DNA from: S010-25 sp964441285
GTDB lineage: Bacteria; Pseudomonadota; Gammaproteobacteria; SZUA-229
Assembly: GCA_964441285.1 (NCBI GenBank)
Contig: CAYTUK010000010.1
Coordinates: forward strand, 48,384-112,383
Direction: 5' to 3'
DNA length: 64,000 nucleotides
The position numbers and the translations under genes are program-made. Under the pieces are notes generated by a model that searched no databases, had not been told where the DNA came from, and saw nothing but the letters and a program-made list of their open reading frames with translations. Below are positions 26,513 through 36,298 of the stretch, piece after piece. Position 1 is the first letter of the stretch; every line of letters starts with the position of its first letter.

Positions 26513-26612
26513 AACCGGTACTGAAACCACATCTGTATGCATGCGACAGACGACAGTTACAGCAATAAATTTCCGTTTATATTACTCATAGTTAACCGGG
26601 CAGTAGGATAAT

Positions 26613-29600
26613 TTATGTATCGTTCATGGCAGCAGCACGAACTATTTCTACCAGCGCCTCCGGGCGATAGGGCTTCTGAATAAAGCCTGTCAGTCCCTTG
26701 CCTGAAAAGTGGCTGGTGGCTTCCTGCTCATTATAACCACTGGATAGAACCACTCTGACATTACTATTGATGCGCCGAAGTTCCATAAAACAGCCTTCGC
26801 CACCTAATTTTGGCATCGTTATATCTAACAATACTGCCGCAATTTCGTCACGGTGCTGGCGGTAGACTTCCACACCGTCCAGTCCATCTACCGCCGTCAT
26901 GGTGGTAAAACCCTTGTCCTCCAGCATCATAACCGCTGTTTCTCGAATTGTTTCTTCATCATCAATAATCAATATGGTTCCTGTACCCTGTGTTTCATCA
27001 CTGGCTCTTTCTTCAATGCATTCAGCAGGCTGATCAGATATGGGTAAGAGCATCTTGAAGGTAGTTCCGCGTCCCAGTTCACTGTACAATTTCATGGTAC
27101 CATGATGCCGCCGAATAATACCTAACACCACGCTCATTCCCAGACCCCGACCAGTAAATTTTGTGGTAAAAAAAGGCTCAAAAATACGTTGTTGCGTTGG
27201 TTTATCCATACCACTGCCAGTATCAGATACTTCAAGAAAGATATAGCGCCCTTCCGGCACATCTTCCTGAAGACAGGTATGTTCCAGATAGGCATGGTCT
27301 GCATGCATCACTCCGGTAGCAATGCTTATCACTCCACTTTTCTCGCCAATAGCATCCGAGGCATTGATAACCAGGTTCATAATAACCTGCTGTATCTGTG
27401 CAACATCCGCTTCAACAGCGGGCAACTGTTTCACCAGTTGATATTTAAGAATAACACTCCTGGCAATAGATACTTCCAGTAGTTTGGTGATTTCTTCGAC
27501 CATCACAGAAAGGTCAACCGGTTTGACGGTAAACTGTCCCTGACCAGAATAAGCCAACATTTGCCGACATAACTCGGCGGCTTTTTCACTTGATGCGGCA
27601 ATATTAGCCAGATACTTTGGGGCTTCTTCCGGGTTTGATTTTACTTTACGCTCGGCCAGTGCCGCATTACCAAGAATAGCCGTAAGAATGTTATTAAAAT
27701 CATGGGCGATGCCTCCAGCCAGCACACCCAGGCTCTCCAGCCGCTGAGTGTGCTCCATACGCTGCTGCTGTTCCCGTTCCTTGCGAACATCATGGGCAAT
27801 GATGGCGTAATTTTCCGCTGATCCGTCTGGATACCGCTGAACGCTAAACGCAGCTAGTGTGGGTATTTCATCGCCATCTCTGGTCAAAAAAGTGATTCCT
27901 GTCTGATAGCTTCCGTGCTTGAGAACCGCAGGAAAGACCTTACTTTGCAGCCGCTCTATTTCAACAGCGCTATGAAAATCATCAATTTTCATATTGTGCA
28001 CATCGTAACCTGCCGGCCATCCCAGCATCTGGAGGCCTGCCGGGTTGATATACATCACGCAACCTCCAGCATCCAGCATGCCGATGAAATCTGAACTGGT
28101 TTCAATAATGGAAAGCAGACGTGTCACCTGTACTTCACTTTGCTCGCGCTCAATGGCAATGGCAGTCAGTTCCGCCGCCAGTTCGATAATGTCCAGCTCA
28201 AAAAGTTCAGGACTCCTTGGGTGCTGGTAGTACATGGCAAAGGTACCCAATACATCCCCTGCGCCACTAACAACGGGCTCTGACCAACAGGCGACAAGCT
28301 GATACTCTAATGCCAGCTGCCGATAATCTTCCCACAATGGATCAGTCGCAATATCGGAGACAATGACCCGTTTTCCAAGAAACGCGGCCGTGCCACAAGA
28401 ACCAACGCCGTCGCCAATGGCAACACCGTGGATAGCTGCGTTATAGCCTTCGGGCAGATTGGGTGCTGCACCAGATAAAAGATGCTGACCTTCGGCATCC
28501 ATCAGCAGCACCGATCCCATCAGCCCGGGAATTTCCGCCTCCACTGTCAGCACAAACTGCTCAAGAACTTCCTTCAAGCTACTTCTGGAGGATAGAAGAA
28601 TCTCCATTAATCGCCGACGTAAATTATGCAACGAGTTCGCCCTGGATATTTCGGTAATATCTTCAATACTTGCCCAGATCATTGGCTCGCCATCCTGTTC
28701 CACCAGGATGCCATTCAGTCGCACCGGTATTCGGTGCCCATTTTTGTGAATATATTCCTTTTCATACGGGCCATAGTGGCCAGTTTGGTTCAGCGAATCT
28801 ATTTGTCGCTGCTCATCTTTGACATAGGCTTCAGGCGTAATGTCCCAGCGAGCGAGGTGCAAGGTTTCATCTATGCTACGACCAAGAATTTGTGCATAGG
28901 CAGAATTAACCTCAACCAAACTGCCATCCAGTCGGCTCAAAGCTAACCCGATAGGGGATTGTTCCAACAGGGTACTCAGTCTTGTTTTACTGGCCCGAAG
29001 ATCCGCTGTTCGTTTGCTTACGGTACGCCGTAATACGACGACCCACAGCCACAGAGTCATCATTACTGCAAGCAGAACAATACCGATTATGACGATTTTA
29101 TCGTAGTGTCTAATTATCCAATTTTCTGGTTTAGCCTGCCATTTATAGATAATTTCATCATATTCACCGGAGCGCTTGAGTGCGGCCAACCCACCATTAA
29201 GCAGCTGAATAATAGCTGTATTATTTTTTCTGGCAACAAAACAGAAAGCCTGTGGCCATAGACCCGACGCAGCCAGTTCGACATGCTTCAGATCGTGTTC
29301 TTTAATAAAGTATAAACCTGGTTTTTCAGCAGTAAAGAAAGCCGCCACCTTCCCCGTATTCAGTTTGTCAAAACCTTCCCCCTCACTACCGACTATAATA
29401 CGGTTAAAATCATCCCAGTCGGTCAGTTTTTTAATTGCAATATCACGGCGCTGTAAGGCAAGAATATTACCTCCCATTTTGCTGATTCCATCAATCTCAG
29501 CATGCCGTTTATTGCGAAACAGCGCTTGGGTAATAATCACGAATGGGTTTGAGAACGCATATTTATTGATGCGTTGTTGCGTGCGAATCATATTAAAAAG

Positions 29601-29879
29601 ATCCACCTTGCCCTGGTTCAGGGCGGTTACCGCATCTTGCCTGTTCATAACAATAAATTTGAATTCCGTACCCGTCGACTTTCCAATTGCTCGCAGCATA
29701 TCAGGCAAAAGACCTTTAATCCTGCCATCCACATCGCGAAACTCATACGGCGCATATCCGGCATCAACAACAACTTTATATAGGTGTTTCTGCGTTTCTC
29801 CAGCCAAAACTAACAGCGGCAGGACGAACAACAGAATCCCCGCTATTATCTTATATCCAGACTTCATCGATAATGTCAT
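26613..29879 (-). CDS. Hybrid sensor histidine kinase with periplasmic solute-binding sensor, PAS and GAF domains
   Basis: I start at the ATG at 29879 (MTLSMKSGYK), which gives a signal peptide ending VLAGE; the frame stays open 45 codons upstream. Domains in order: SBP_bac_3 periplasmic domain (about 30-255, HLYKVVVDAGYAPYEFRD), one membrane span (about 263-287), PAS (about 310-420), GAF (about 440-600), PAS (about 620-735), HisKA with GGIAHDFNNILTAILG (His about 725), ATPase (DTGSGMD, GRGLGMS) and a receiver (LLDITMPKLGG). The BvgS/EvgS-like sensor implies an amino-acid-like or other small ligand. No Hpt domain is present. No partner regulator is adjacent unless the convergent sigma-54 gene is functionally linked. 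Confidence 0.9.
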   Translation of the reverse strand: MTLSMKSGYKIIAGILLFVLPLLVLAGETQKHLYKVVVDAGYAPYEFRDVDGRIKGLLPDMLRAIGKSTGTEFKFIVMNRQDAVTALNQGKVDLFNMIRTQQRINKYAFSNPFVIITQALFRNKRHAEIDGISKMGGNILALQRRDIAIKKLTDWDDFNRIIVGSEGEGFDKLNTGKVAAFFTAEKPGLYFIKEHDLKHVELAASGLWPQAFCFVARKNNTAIIQLLNGGLAALKRSGEYDEIIYKWQAKPENWIIRHYDKIVIIGIVLLAVMMTLWLWVVVLRRTVSKRTADLRASKTRLSTLLEQSPIGLALSRLDGSLVEVNSAYAQILGRSIDETLHLARWDITPEAYVKDEQRQIDSLNQTGHYGPYEKEYIHKNGHRIPVRLNGILVEQDGEPMIWASIEDITEISRANSLHNLRRRLMEILLSSRSSLKEVLEQFVLTVEAEIPGLMGSVLLMDAEGQHLLSGAAPNLPEGYNAAIHGVAIGDGVGSCGTAAFLGKRVIVSDIATDPLWEDYRQLALEYQLVACWSEPVVSGAGDVLGTFAMYYQHPRSPELFELDIIELAAELTAIAIEREQSEVQVTRLLSIIETSSDFIGMLDAGGCVMYINPAGLQMLGWPAGYDVHNMKIDDFHSAVEIERLQSKVFPAVLKHGSYQTGITFLTRDGDEIPTLAAFSVQRYPDGSAENYAIIAHDVRKEREQQQRMEHTQRLESLGVLAGGIAHDFNNILTAILGNAALAERKVKSNPEEAPKYLANIAASSEKAAELCRQMLAYSGQGQFTVKPVDLSVMVEEITKLLEVSIARSVILKYQLVKQLPAVEADVAQIQQVIMNLVINASDAIGEKSGVISIATGVMHADHAYLEHTCLQEDVPEGRYIFLEVSDTGSGMDKPTQQRIFEPFFTTKFTGRGLGMSVVLGIIRRHHGTMKLYSELGRGTTFKMLLPISDQPAECIEERASDETQGTGTILIIDDEETIRETAVMMLEDKGFTTMTAVDGLDGVEVYRQHRDEIAAVLLDITMPKLGGEGCFMELRRINSNVRVVLSSGYNEQEATSHFSGKGLTGFIQKPYRPEALVEIVRAAAMNDT

Positions 29880-30228
29880 CAAAACCCTTTTGCCACAATA
29901 TGTATATTTCAAAATACCTCTTTTACCCGCAGGAAGCAACTGTTTACACCGGAAGAGGAGTGCAAGCGCATTGATAAGAATAAAACCAGGCATTTCAATG
30001 ACGACACGCCTCATTTGTAGTTTCTGCCTGTTTCTTTAGCAACCAGCTTCTCCTCGGAATGTTATTGCATTATCATAAACACATCTTTCCCCGATAAATT
30101 ACTCTCTCATAAGATATAATTATCACCCGTAGGTAAAAGTACAGGTTTTGATAAAAAGTAATCTGTTGACCAGAAATTAACGCTTTTCCAGAAAACTCAC
30201 GAATGCTGCTAAAACAAATAAAATACAG

Positions 30229-30360
30229 ACTAACAGTACAGATGAAAAAGCTACCCATTATTCAAGACCGTCAGCCGCAGAAATGCGGGTGTCGAGCCGA
30301 CATGGATAGATTCACCGCGTGTCTTTAACCATGGCTAGCCTTTGCATTCGTTTCAGTACT
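30229..30360 (+). repeat. Family-1 palindromic element, copy B (full length)
   Basis: It starts ACTAACAGTACAGATGAAAA and ends CGTTTCAGTACT. The core AAGACCGTCAGCCGCAG is intact. The arms read AGCTACCCATTATT and AACCATGGCTAGCCT, with more mismatches than in copy A. It occupies the divergent interval between the sensor kinase and mutS, ending 34 bp before the mutS ATG, so it probably lies within or beside the mutS promoter or leader. Confidence 0.85.
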
Positions 30361-30394
30361 ATTTATTACAAACTTATAAAAAAAATATAGGTTA

Positions 30395-32962
30395 ATGAAA
30401 AACGAAACTGCCCAGCACACCCCTATGATGCAGCAATTTTTACGCATCAAGGCGGACTACCCCGATACCTTATTATTCTACCGCATGGGGGATTTTTACG
30501 AGCTATTTTATGACGATGCCAAAAAAGCCTCTAAATTACTCGACATTACACTGACAGCGCGTGGTTCGTCTAATGGTCGCCCGATTCCTATGTGCGGCAT
30601 TCCTTATCATGCTGCGGATAATTATCTTTCACGTCTGATTAAACGTGGTGAAGCGGTGGCAATTTGTGAACAAACCAGTAAACCTGGTAACGGCAAAGGT
30701 CCAGTTAACCGTGAGGTAATGCGTATTGTCACTCCCGGTACGGTAACAGAAGAAGCGCTGCTTGATGCACATAAAGATAATTTACTGGTATCCATTCATC
30801 AACAAAATGAACATATTGGCATTGCCAGTCTGAATATCAGTGCCGGGCGCTTCAATGTGCTAGAAGTAACAGGCGTTGAACAGTTGATGGCAGAGCTGGA
30901 ACGAATGAATCCAGCGGAGCTGCTACTGGCAGAAGATTCACCTTTAAGCGCGGCACTGGAACGCGGCCTGAAACCAAACCTCAGTCTGCGGCATCAACCA
31001 CCCTGGTGGTTTGATCTGGATTCAGCACACAACCAGCTTAACAACCAGTTTAAAACGCATGATTTAAGTGGTTTTGGCTGTGATGAGCTCTCAGCAGCCA
31101 TAATGGCCGCTGGTTGTCTGATTCAATATGTGCAGAATACTCAGCGTGCCGCCTTACCTCACATCAACAGTCTACAGGTGGAAAATACCCATGATGTAGT
31201 GGTGCTGGACGCAGCCAGTCGACGCAATCTGGAAATTGAATTCAACTTCACAGGTGGCACCGAAAATACACTTGCCTCAGTTATCGACCGCACGACTACC
31301 GGCATGGGTGGTCGCTGTCTGCGCCGCTGGTTGCACACACCACTACGTTCGCATGAGCGGCTTAATCTTCGCTATCAGGCCATTGCAGAATTACTCGAGA
31401 CCCGACATGATGCTGATATTCAGCTTTACCTGAATAATATCGGTGACATGGAACGCATTATGGGACGCGTAGCGTTGCTCTCTGCACGGCCGCGGGACTT
31501 AACCAGCCTGGCATTATCACTACAAATATTACCTGAATTACAGGCTGTTTTACAAAACTGCCAGAGCACATTGCTCTGCTCGCTAGCCGAAGATATTGCT
31601 ACCCATCCTGACCTGGTGGAATTACTCACGCGTGCCATTAAAGAGAATCCACCTGTCCTTATTCGTGATGGCGGCGTGATTGCAGAAGGTTATCATGCCG
31701 AGCTTGATGAACTACGCGGGCTAAGTAAAAATGCAGATGACTTTCTATTGCAACTGGAAAACCGCGAACGCGAACGTAGCGGCATTAAAACCCTGAAAGT
31801 CAGTTATAACCGGGTGCATGGCTATTATATTGAAATCAGCCGACTGCAATCGACACATGTGCCAGACGATTACATTCGCAAACAAACTTTAAAATCGAGT
31901 GAACGGTTTATTACCGAAGAATTAAAGCAGTACGAAGAAAAAGTACTCAGCGCACGCGAGCGTTCACTGGCACTGGAAAAATCACTCTACGACGACTTAC
32001 TAAAGCAGCTACAACAAAATATACAACGCATCAAAACCTGCGCCGGTGCCATTGCCGAACTGGATGCCATTTGCTGTTTAAGTGAACGCGCGCAAACACT
32101 GGATTACAGTCGTCCAACGTTAACGGATCAACCCGGTATTTTTATTGAGCAGGGTCGCCACCCAGTGGTAGAACAGGTTCTGGATGAACAGTTTATTGCC
32201 AATGACACTCAACTCACTGAGCGTCATCGTATGTGCATTATTACCGGCCCGAACATGGGCGGTAAATCCACCTATATGCGGCAAACAGCACTGATTGTTT
32301 TACTTGCCTGTATTGGTAGTTACGTGCCCGCACAAAGCGCCCGTATTGGTCCGGTTGATCGTATTTTTACCCGCATCGGCGCATCTGACGACCTTGCCAG
32401 TGGGCGTTCAACGTTTATGGTAGAAATGACTGAAGCAGCAAATATACTGAATAATGCCACTGAAAACAGCCTGGTCTTAATGGATGAAATTGGTCGCGGT
32501 ACCAGTACCTTCGACGGGCTTTCACTGGCCTGGGCCTGTGCCTGGCATTTAAGTAAAAAGAATCGCGCCTACACTCTTTTTGCAACCCATTATTTCGAGA
32601 TTACCACCCTGCCCGATGAAATTTCCGGTATCAACAATGTGCACATCAACGCAGTCGAGCATGGTGAAAAAATCATCTTTCTACACAATATTAAACCCGG
32701 CCCGGCAAACCAGAGTTACGGCTTACAGGTCGCACAACTAGCGGGTGTACCTAAAATGGTTATCACGCAGGCACGTAAAAAACTCTTCAGCCTCGAGCAG
32801 CAGGCCATCCGTTCGCCCCACGAAGAAACCGGTCAATTTGAGCTCTTCAGCAAGCAACCCCACCCAGTCATTGAGCAACTGCAAAATCTCAACCCCGATG
32901 AACTCAGCGCACGCGATGCATTAAATTTGATTTATCAGTTAAAAAAAGCGGCAATGACTTAA
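30395..32962 (+). CDS. mutS: DNA mismatch repair protein MutS
   Basis: Recognises mismatches and starts MutHLS repair. The 855-aa length is standard. The N-terminal mismatch-binding domain carries YRMGDFYELFYDDA (Phe and Glu of the FxE motif). The ATPase has Walker A GPNMGGKSTYMRQ (about 618), Walker B LVLMDEIGRGTSTFDGLSLAWA and the ATHYFEIT signature. It is preceded by a family-1 palindromic element. The nadK-recN pair follows after 158 bp, which includes a family-2 repeat. Confidence 0.97.
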   Translation: MKNETAQHTPMMQQFLRIKADYPDTLLFYRMGDFYELFYDDAKKASKLLDITLTARGSSNGRPIPMCGIPYHAADNYLSRLIKRGEAVAICEQTSKPGNGKGPVNREVMRIVTPGTVTEEALLDAHKDNLLVSIHQQNEHIGIASLNISAGRFNVLEVTGVEQLMAELERMNPAELLLAEDSPLSAALERGLKPNLSLRHQPPWWFDLDSAHNQLNNQFKTHDLSGFGCDELSAAIMAAGCLIQYVQNTQRAALPHINSLQVENTHDVVVLDAASRRNLEIEFNFTGGTENTLASVIDRTTTGMGGRCLRRWLHTPLRSHERLNLRYQAIAELLETRHDADIQLYLNNIGDMERIMGRVALLSARPRDLTSLALSLQILPELQAVLQNCQSTLLCSLAEDIATHPDLVELLTRAIKENPPVLIRDGGVIAEGYHAELDELRGLSKNADDFLLQLENRERERSGIKTLKVSYNRVHGYYIEISRLQSTHVPDDYIRKQTLKSSERFITEELKQYEEKVLSARERSLALEKSLYDDLLKQLQQNIQRIKTCAGAIAELDAICCLSERAQTLDYSRPTLTDQPGIFIEQGRHPVVEQVLDEQFIANDTQLTERHRMCIITGPNMGGKSTYMRQTALIVLLACIGSYVPAQSARIGPVDRIFTRIGASDDLASGRSTFMVEMTEAANILNNATENSLVLMDEIGRGTSTFDGLSLAWACAWHLSKKNRAYTLFATHYFEITTLPDEISGINNVHINAVEHGEKIIFLHNIKPGPANQSYGLQVAQLAGVPKMVITQARKKLFSLEQQAIRSPHEETGQFELFSKQPHPVIEQLQNLNPDELSARDALNLIYQLKKAAMT

Positions 32963-33024
32963 AACTACCCGCTGTTCAACTTATACTCCCCAAGAGGTAA
33001 TACATAAAAAATTCCTGCGGTCGT

Positions 33025-33114
33025 GTTAATCTTCCGAGTAAAGTTGTATGCCTATGTTGTGTGAAGATAGATTGTTTATGATAATACACAATGGCATAAA
33101 TTGAGATTGAATAT
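33025..33114. repeat. Family-2 inverted-repeat element, copy 1 (mutS-nadK gap)
   Basis: About 90 bp, beginning GTTAATCTTC and ending GAGATTGAATA, which are imperfect inverted ends. Inside, TATGCCTATGTTGTGT faces ACACAATGGCATA. A sequence of the same layout, about 65% identical by eye, lies at 57112-57200. The element ends six bases before the nadK ATG at 33121 and could form the leader of that mRNA. Confidence 0.65.
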
Positions 33115-33120
33115 ACGCCG

Positions 33121-34059
33121 ATGACTAACACTACCGAAACTAACATGAGCAGATGTGCCAACACCAACCCTGAGTTACAGAACGCAACCTATAAATTTTC
33201 ATCTATAGGTGTTATCACCAAGCCAGAAGCAGAATTTGCACGCGAAACGCTGATTCGCTTATTCACCTACCTCGCACAACGTGATTGCAACGTACTGGTT
33301 GAACAACGGATACCCCGTTCAATTAACCCGCAATTTGCCACGGGTACACATGCAGACATTGGCCAGCAATGCGATCTCGTCATTGTTGTTGGTGGTGATG
33401 GGACTATCCTTGGTGCGGTGCGCTCACTGGCACAGTTTAATGTTCCATTACTGGGTATAAATGTTGGTCGCCTGGGTTTTCTGGCTGATATTGCATCGGA
33501 TCAGCTGGAAAAATCCCTGGATGAAATTCTTGATGGTAACTACCGACAGGAACAACGTTTTTTACTTGAGTGCGAAGTTATTCGTGATGAACAGGTTATC
33601 TTCCGTTGTGATGCATTTAATGATGCCGTGGTGCATATTCGTGATGTTGCACGGATGATTGAATTTGAAACACACATCAATAATACCTTTGTTAATCACC
33701 AACGCGCTGATGGCATCGTTATCTCAACCCCGACCGGATCAACAGCTTATGCCTTATCCGCCGGTGGTCCAATTCTGCATGCAACACTCGAAGCAATTAC
33801 TCTTGTGCCTATTTCACCCCACACTTTGAGTAGTCGGCCAATTGTCGTTGATTCAGATTCACAGATAGATATTCTGATATGCAGCACCAAGGGTGGTATT
33901 GCACAGGCAAGCTGTGACGGCCATACCTCCACTGCTGTGTATGTTGGTGATCATATAAAAGTCAGACGTAAATCACTTTGCATTACACTGCTCCATCCAC
34001 CACAGCATGATTACTTTGAAATCTTGCGCGCCAAATTACACTGGAGTGAATACGTCTGA
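33121..34059 (+). CDS. nadK: NAD kinase NadK
   Basis: Phosphorylates NAD+ to NADP+. Family motifs: VVVGGDGTILGA (GGDGT), LLGINVGRLGFLADI, DGIVISTPTGSTAYALSAGGPI and an R-rich C-terminal segment. At 312 aa from the first ATG it is about 15 residues longer than usual. An internal ATG at codon 9 (MSRCANTNP) is an alternative start; recognisable family sequence begins at SSIGVITKP. It stands directly upstream of recN (23-bp gap), a common gammaproteobacterial pair. Confidence 0.95.
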   Translation: MTNTTETNMSRCANTNPELQNATYKFSSIGVITKPEAEFARETLIRLFTYLAQRDCNVLVEQRIPRSINPQFATGTHADIGQQCDLVIVVGGDGTILGAVRSLAQFNVPLLGINVGRLGFLADIASDQLEKSLDEILDGNYRQEQRFLLECEVIRDEQVIFRCDAFNDAVVHIRDVARMIEFETHINNTFVNHQRADGIVISTPTGSTAYALSAGGPILHATLEAITLVPISPHTLSSRPIVVDSDSQIDILICSTKGGIAQASCDGHTSTAVYVGDHIKVRRKSLCITLLHPPQHDYFEILRAKLHWSEYV

Positions 34060-34082
34060 GGGCAAAACGCACGTAATAACTT

Positions 34083-35756
34083 ATGCTGAAACATTTATAT
34101 ATTCGAAATTTTGCCATTATTGACCAGCTGGAGCTGGATTTTGATAAAGGGCTCACCGTGCTCACGGGCGAAACTGGCGCGGGTAAATCCATTTTACTTG
34201 GCGCACTCAGTCTGGTGTTAGGTGATCGTGCTGATACAGACAACATTCAACAACAGGCAGACTTTGCCGAAATAGTCGCCGAATTTGATGTAACCCCCCT
34301 GTCTCATGTCTGTCGCTGGCTGGTTACGCGGGAACTAAACGTCGACAATGAATGTATTTTACGCCGGCGTATTACCCGAGATGGACGTTCACGCGCTTAC
34401 ATTAATAGTACCCCCGTTAATTTACAGATCATTCGTGAGCTGGCCGAAATGTTAATTGATATTCATGGGCAGCATGAACATCAGTCCATTATGAAAACAG
34501 CCGTCCAGCGCCAGTTGCTTGATGATTATGCCTGTCATCCCGTTTTGCTAAAAAAGGTAAGCGTGCAGTTTACTGAACTTAAACGCATTGAGGAACAGTA
34601 CCAGAAACTGTCACAGGCAAGTAGTGAACGCAATGACCGCTTTAAGTTGTTACGCTTCCAGACGCAGGAGCTGGATGATCTGGCACTCGCTGAAAATGAA
34701 TACAATCAGCTAAACAAACGCCATAAACGTATGGCAAATGCAGAATCTTTACAACATGCCGTTCAGCAGGCGTTATACTCACTCAGTGAAGATGAAAATA
34801 AAAATATTCAATCTGAGATCGCCATCTTACTCGCTACGCTGGGAAAATTTACTGACATCGACAGCCAATTATTACCCATTATTGAATTAATGCTCAGTAC
34901 ACAGATCCAGCTCGATGAGTGTGTTTCCCTGCTGCAATCTTATGAGGACAAGATAGAACTGGAACCACAACAACTACTCGAGGCCGAGCAACGTATTAAG
35001 AATATTCTGGAACTGTCACGCAAACATCAAGTAACACCCGAGCATCTGTATACGACACACCAGGAGCTACTGCAAGAACTAAGTGCGATCGACCATGCTG
35101 ATGAACATCTGAGTGAACTGCATTTGCAGTGTAAACAACTGGAGCAACAATACCTCGGCAGCTGTGAAACACTCACTAAAAGTCGCAGTGCAGCCGTGCT
35201 TAAACTCAATAAAAAAATCACTCAGTCGATGCAGACACTGGGGATGACAGGTGGGAAATTTGCCATTGAAATTTCTGAGAATACAAAAAACCGACACAAT
35301 ATACATGGCCAGGATAAAATTGAGTTCACCGTAACAGCAAACAGCGGACAACCATTAAAGCCCGTTTCACGCATAGCTTCTGGTGGTGAGCTTGCTCGTA
35401 TTAGCCTTGCCATACAGATGATTATTGCAAAAACAGGCCACATAGCCTCATTAATTTTCGACGAAGTTGACAGTGGTATTGGTGGTGGTATTGCAGCCAT
35501 TGTTGGGCAACATTTACGGACTCTCGGGACAACTAACCAGGTTATCTGTATCACCCATCTACCCCAGGTCGCATCACAGGGACATAATCACTTTCGTGTT
35601 GAAAAATACACCCAAAGCAAAAAGACACGCAGCCAGGTTGTGCGCTTAAATAAAGCACAACGTATTGAGGAAATTTCACGCATGTTAAGTGGCGTTGAAA
35701 TTACTGAACAATCACGCGCTCATGCCGAAGAGATGCTTGGACAAAGCGAACCTTAA
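34083..35756 (+). CDS. recN: DNA repair protein RecN
   Basis: SMC-like ATPase that acts in double-strand break repair. At 557 aa it has Walker A LTGETGAGKSILLGA near the N-terminus, two long coiled-coil arms (about 155-215 and 265-370), the signature SRIASGGELARISLAIQ, Walker B LIFDEVDSGIGG and the H-loop CITHLPQVAS. In enterobacteria recN belongs to the SOS regulon; I did not find a clear LexA box in the short nadK-recN gap. Confidence 0.97.
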   Translation: MLKHLYIRNFAIIDQLELDFDKGLTVLTGETGAGKSILLGALSLVLGDRADTDNIQQQADFAEIVAEFDVTPLSHVCRWLVTRELNVDNECILRRRITRDGRSRAYINSTPVNLQIIRELAEMLIDIHGQHEHQSIMKTAVQRQLLDDYACHPVLLKKVSVQFTELKRIEEQYQKLSQASSERNDRFKLLRFQTQELDDLALAENEYNQLNKRHKRMANAESLQHAVQQALYSLSEDENKNIQSEIAILLATLGKFTDIDSQLLPIIELMLSTQIQLDECVSLLQSYEDKIELEPQQLLEAEQRIKNILELSRKHQVTPEHLYTTHQELLQELSAIDHADEHLSELHLQCKQLEQQYLGSCETLTKSRSAAVLKLNKKITQSMQTLGMTGGKFAIEISENTKNRHNIHGQDKIEFTVTANSGQPLKPVSRIASGGELARISLAIQMIIAKTGHIASLIFDEVDSGIGGGIAAIVGQHLRTLGTTNQVICITHLPQVASQGHNHFRVEKYTQSKKTRSQVVRLNKAQRIEEISRMLSGVEITEQSRAHAEEMLGQSEP

Positions 35757-35930
35757 GCATTAGCCGCTGACACCCATACAAAATATCGCATGTATATTTG
35801 TCAACAACTACGGCAACCAATAGCCTGCCTACCATTTTATTTATAACAAAAACAGTATAAATACATAAACCCAGGCAGCGGGTTGTTTGTATATTTATGG
35901 CAGGTCAAATAACAGGGTACCTGCTACAGC

Positions 35931-36140
35931 CTAGCAGGGTGCGACATCTTCCGCCTGAAATCCCTTATCACCTTTTACAACAGTAAATTCCACCTGTTGA
36001 CCATCAGCCAGCGATTTATAACCATCTCCACGAATCTGGTTAAAATGCACAAAAACATCTTCACCATCTTTCCTTTCTATAAAGCCAAATCCTTTGGAGT
36101 TGTTAAACCATTTTACAGTACCTGTTTCTCGTTCAGCCAT
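35931..36140 (-). CDS. Cold-shock-domain protein (CspA family)
   Basis: A small single-stranded nucleic-acid-binding protein of 69 aa from the ATG at 36140, which is preceded by GGAACTGGA. RNA-binding motifs are KGFGFI (RNP1) and VFVHF (RNP2), in GTVKWFNNSKGFGFIERKDG. An upstream in-frame ATG would add six residues but has no better ribosome site. It ends with an unusual terminal Cys (EDVAPC). It is a single gene; which csp paralogue it represents cannot be told. Confidence 0.93.
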   Translation of the reverse strand: MAERETGTVKWFNNSKGFGFIERKDGEDVFVHFNQIRGDGYKSLADGQQVEFTVVKGDKGFQAEDVAPC

Positions 36141-36298
36141 TCCAGTTCCATTCTTCATTTATTGCGGAAGCTCAATTGTATATCAAGCTGATTGAAGAAA
36201 ACAATAAAAAGTTTACATAAATCAATAAATTGGAATATATGAACATAGTGATACTCGACGTATCTTATTGTTGCAGAAAAACTTAATCAGAAGTTTAG

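Noticed and set aside
26517..26545. GTACTGAAACCACATCTGTA after the sigma-54 gene as a family-1 element end
   Set aside because: Only the first ten bases match an element end; there is no core or opposing arm.
29365..30039. 224-aa plus-strand frame opposite the sensor kinase N-terminus
   Set aside because: It is a shadow of the kinase gene; the minus-strand frame has clear signal peptide and domain motifs.
32976..33167. 63-aa minus-strand frame opposite the nadK start
   Set aside because: It overlaps the family-2 repeat and the nadK coding region and has no family features.
35920..35938. Hairpin CCTGCTA/TAGCAGG over the csp stop codon as a terminator
   Set aside because: The stem is only 7 bp and no T-run follows on either strand.
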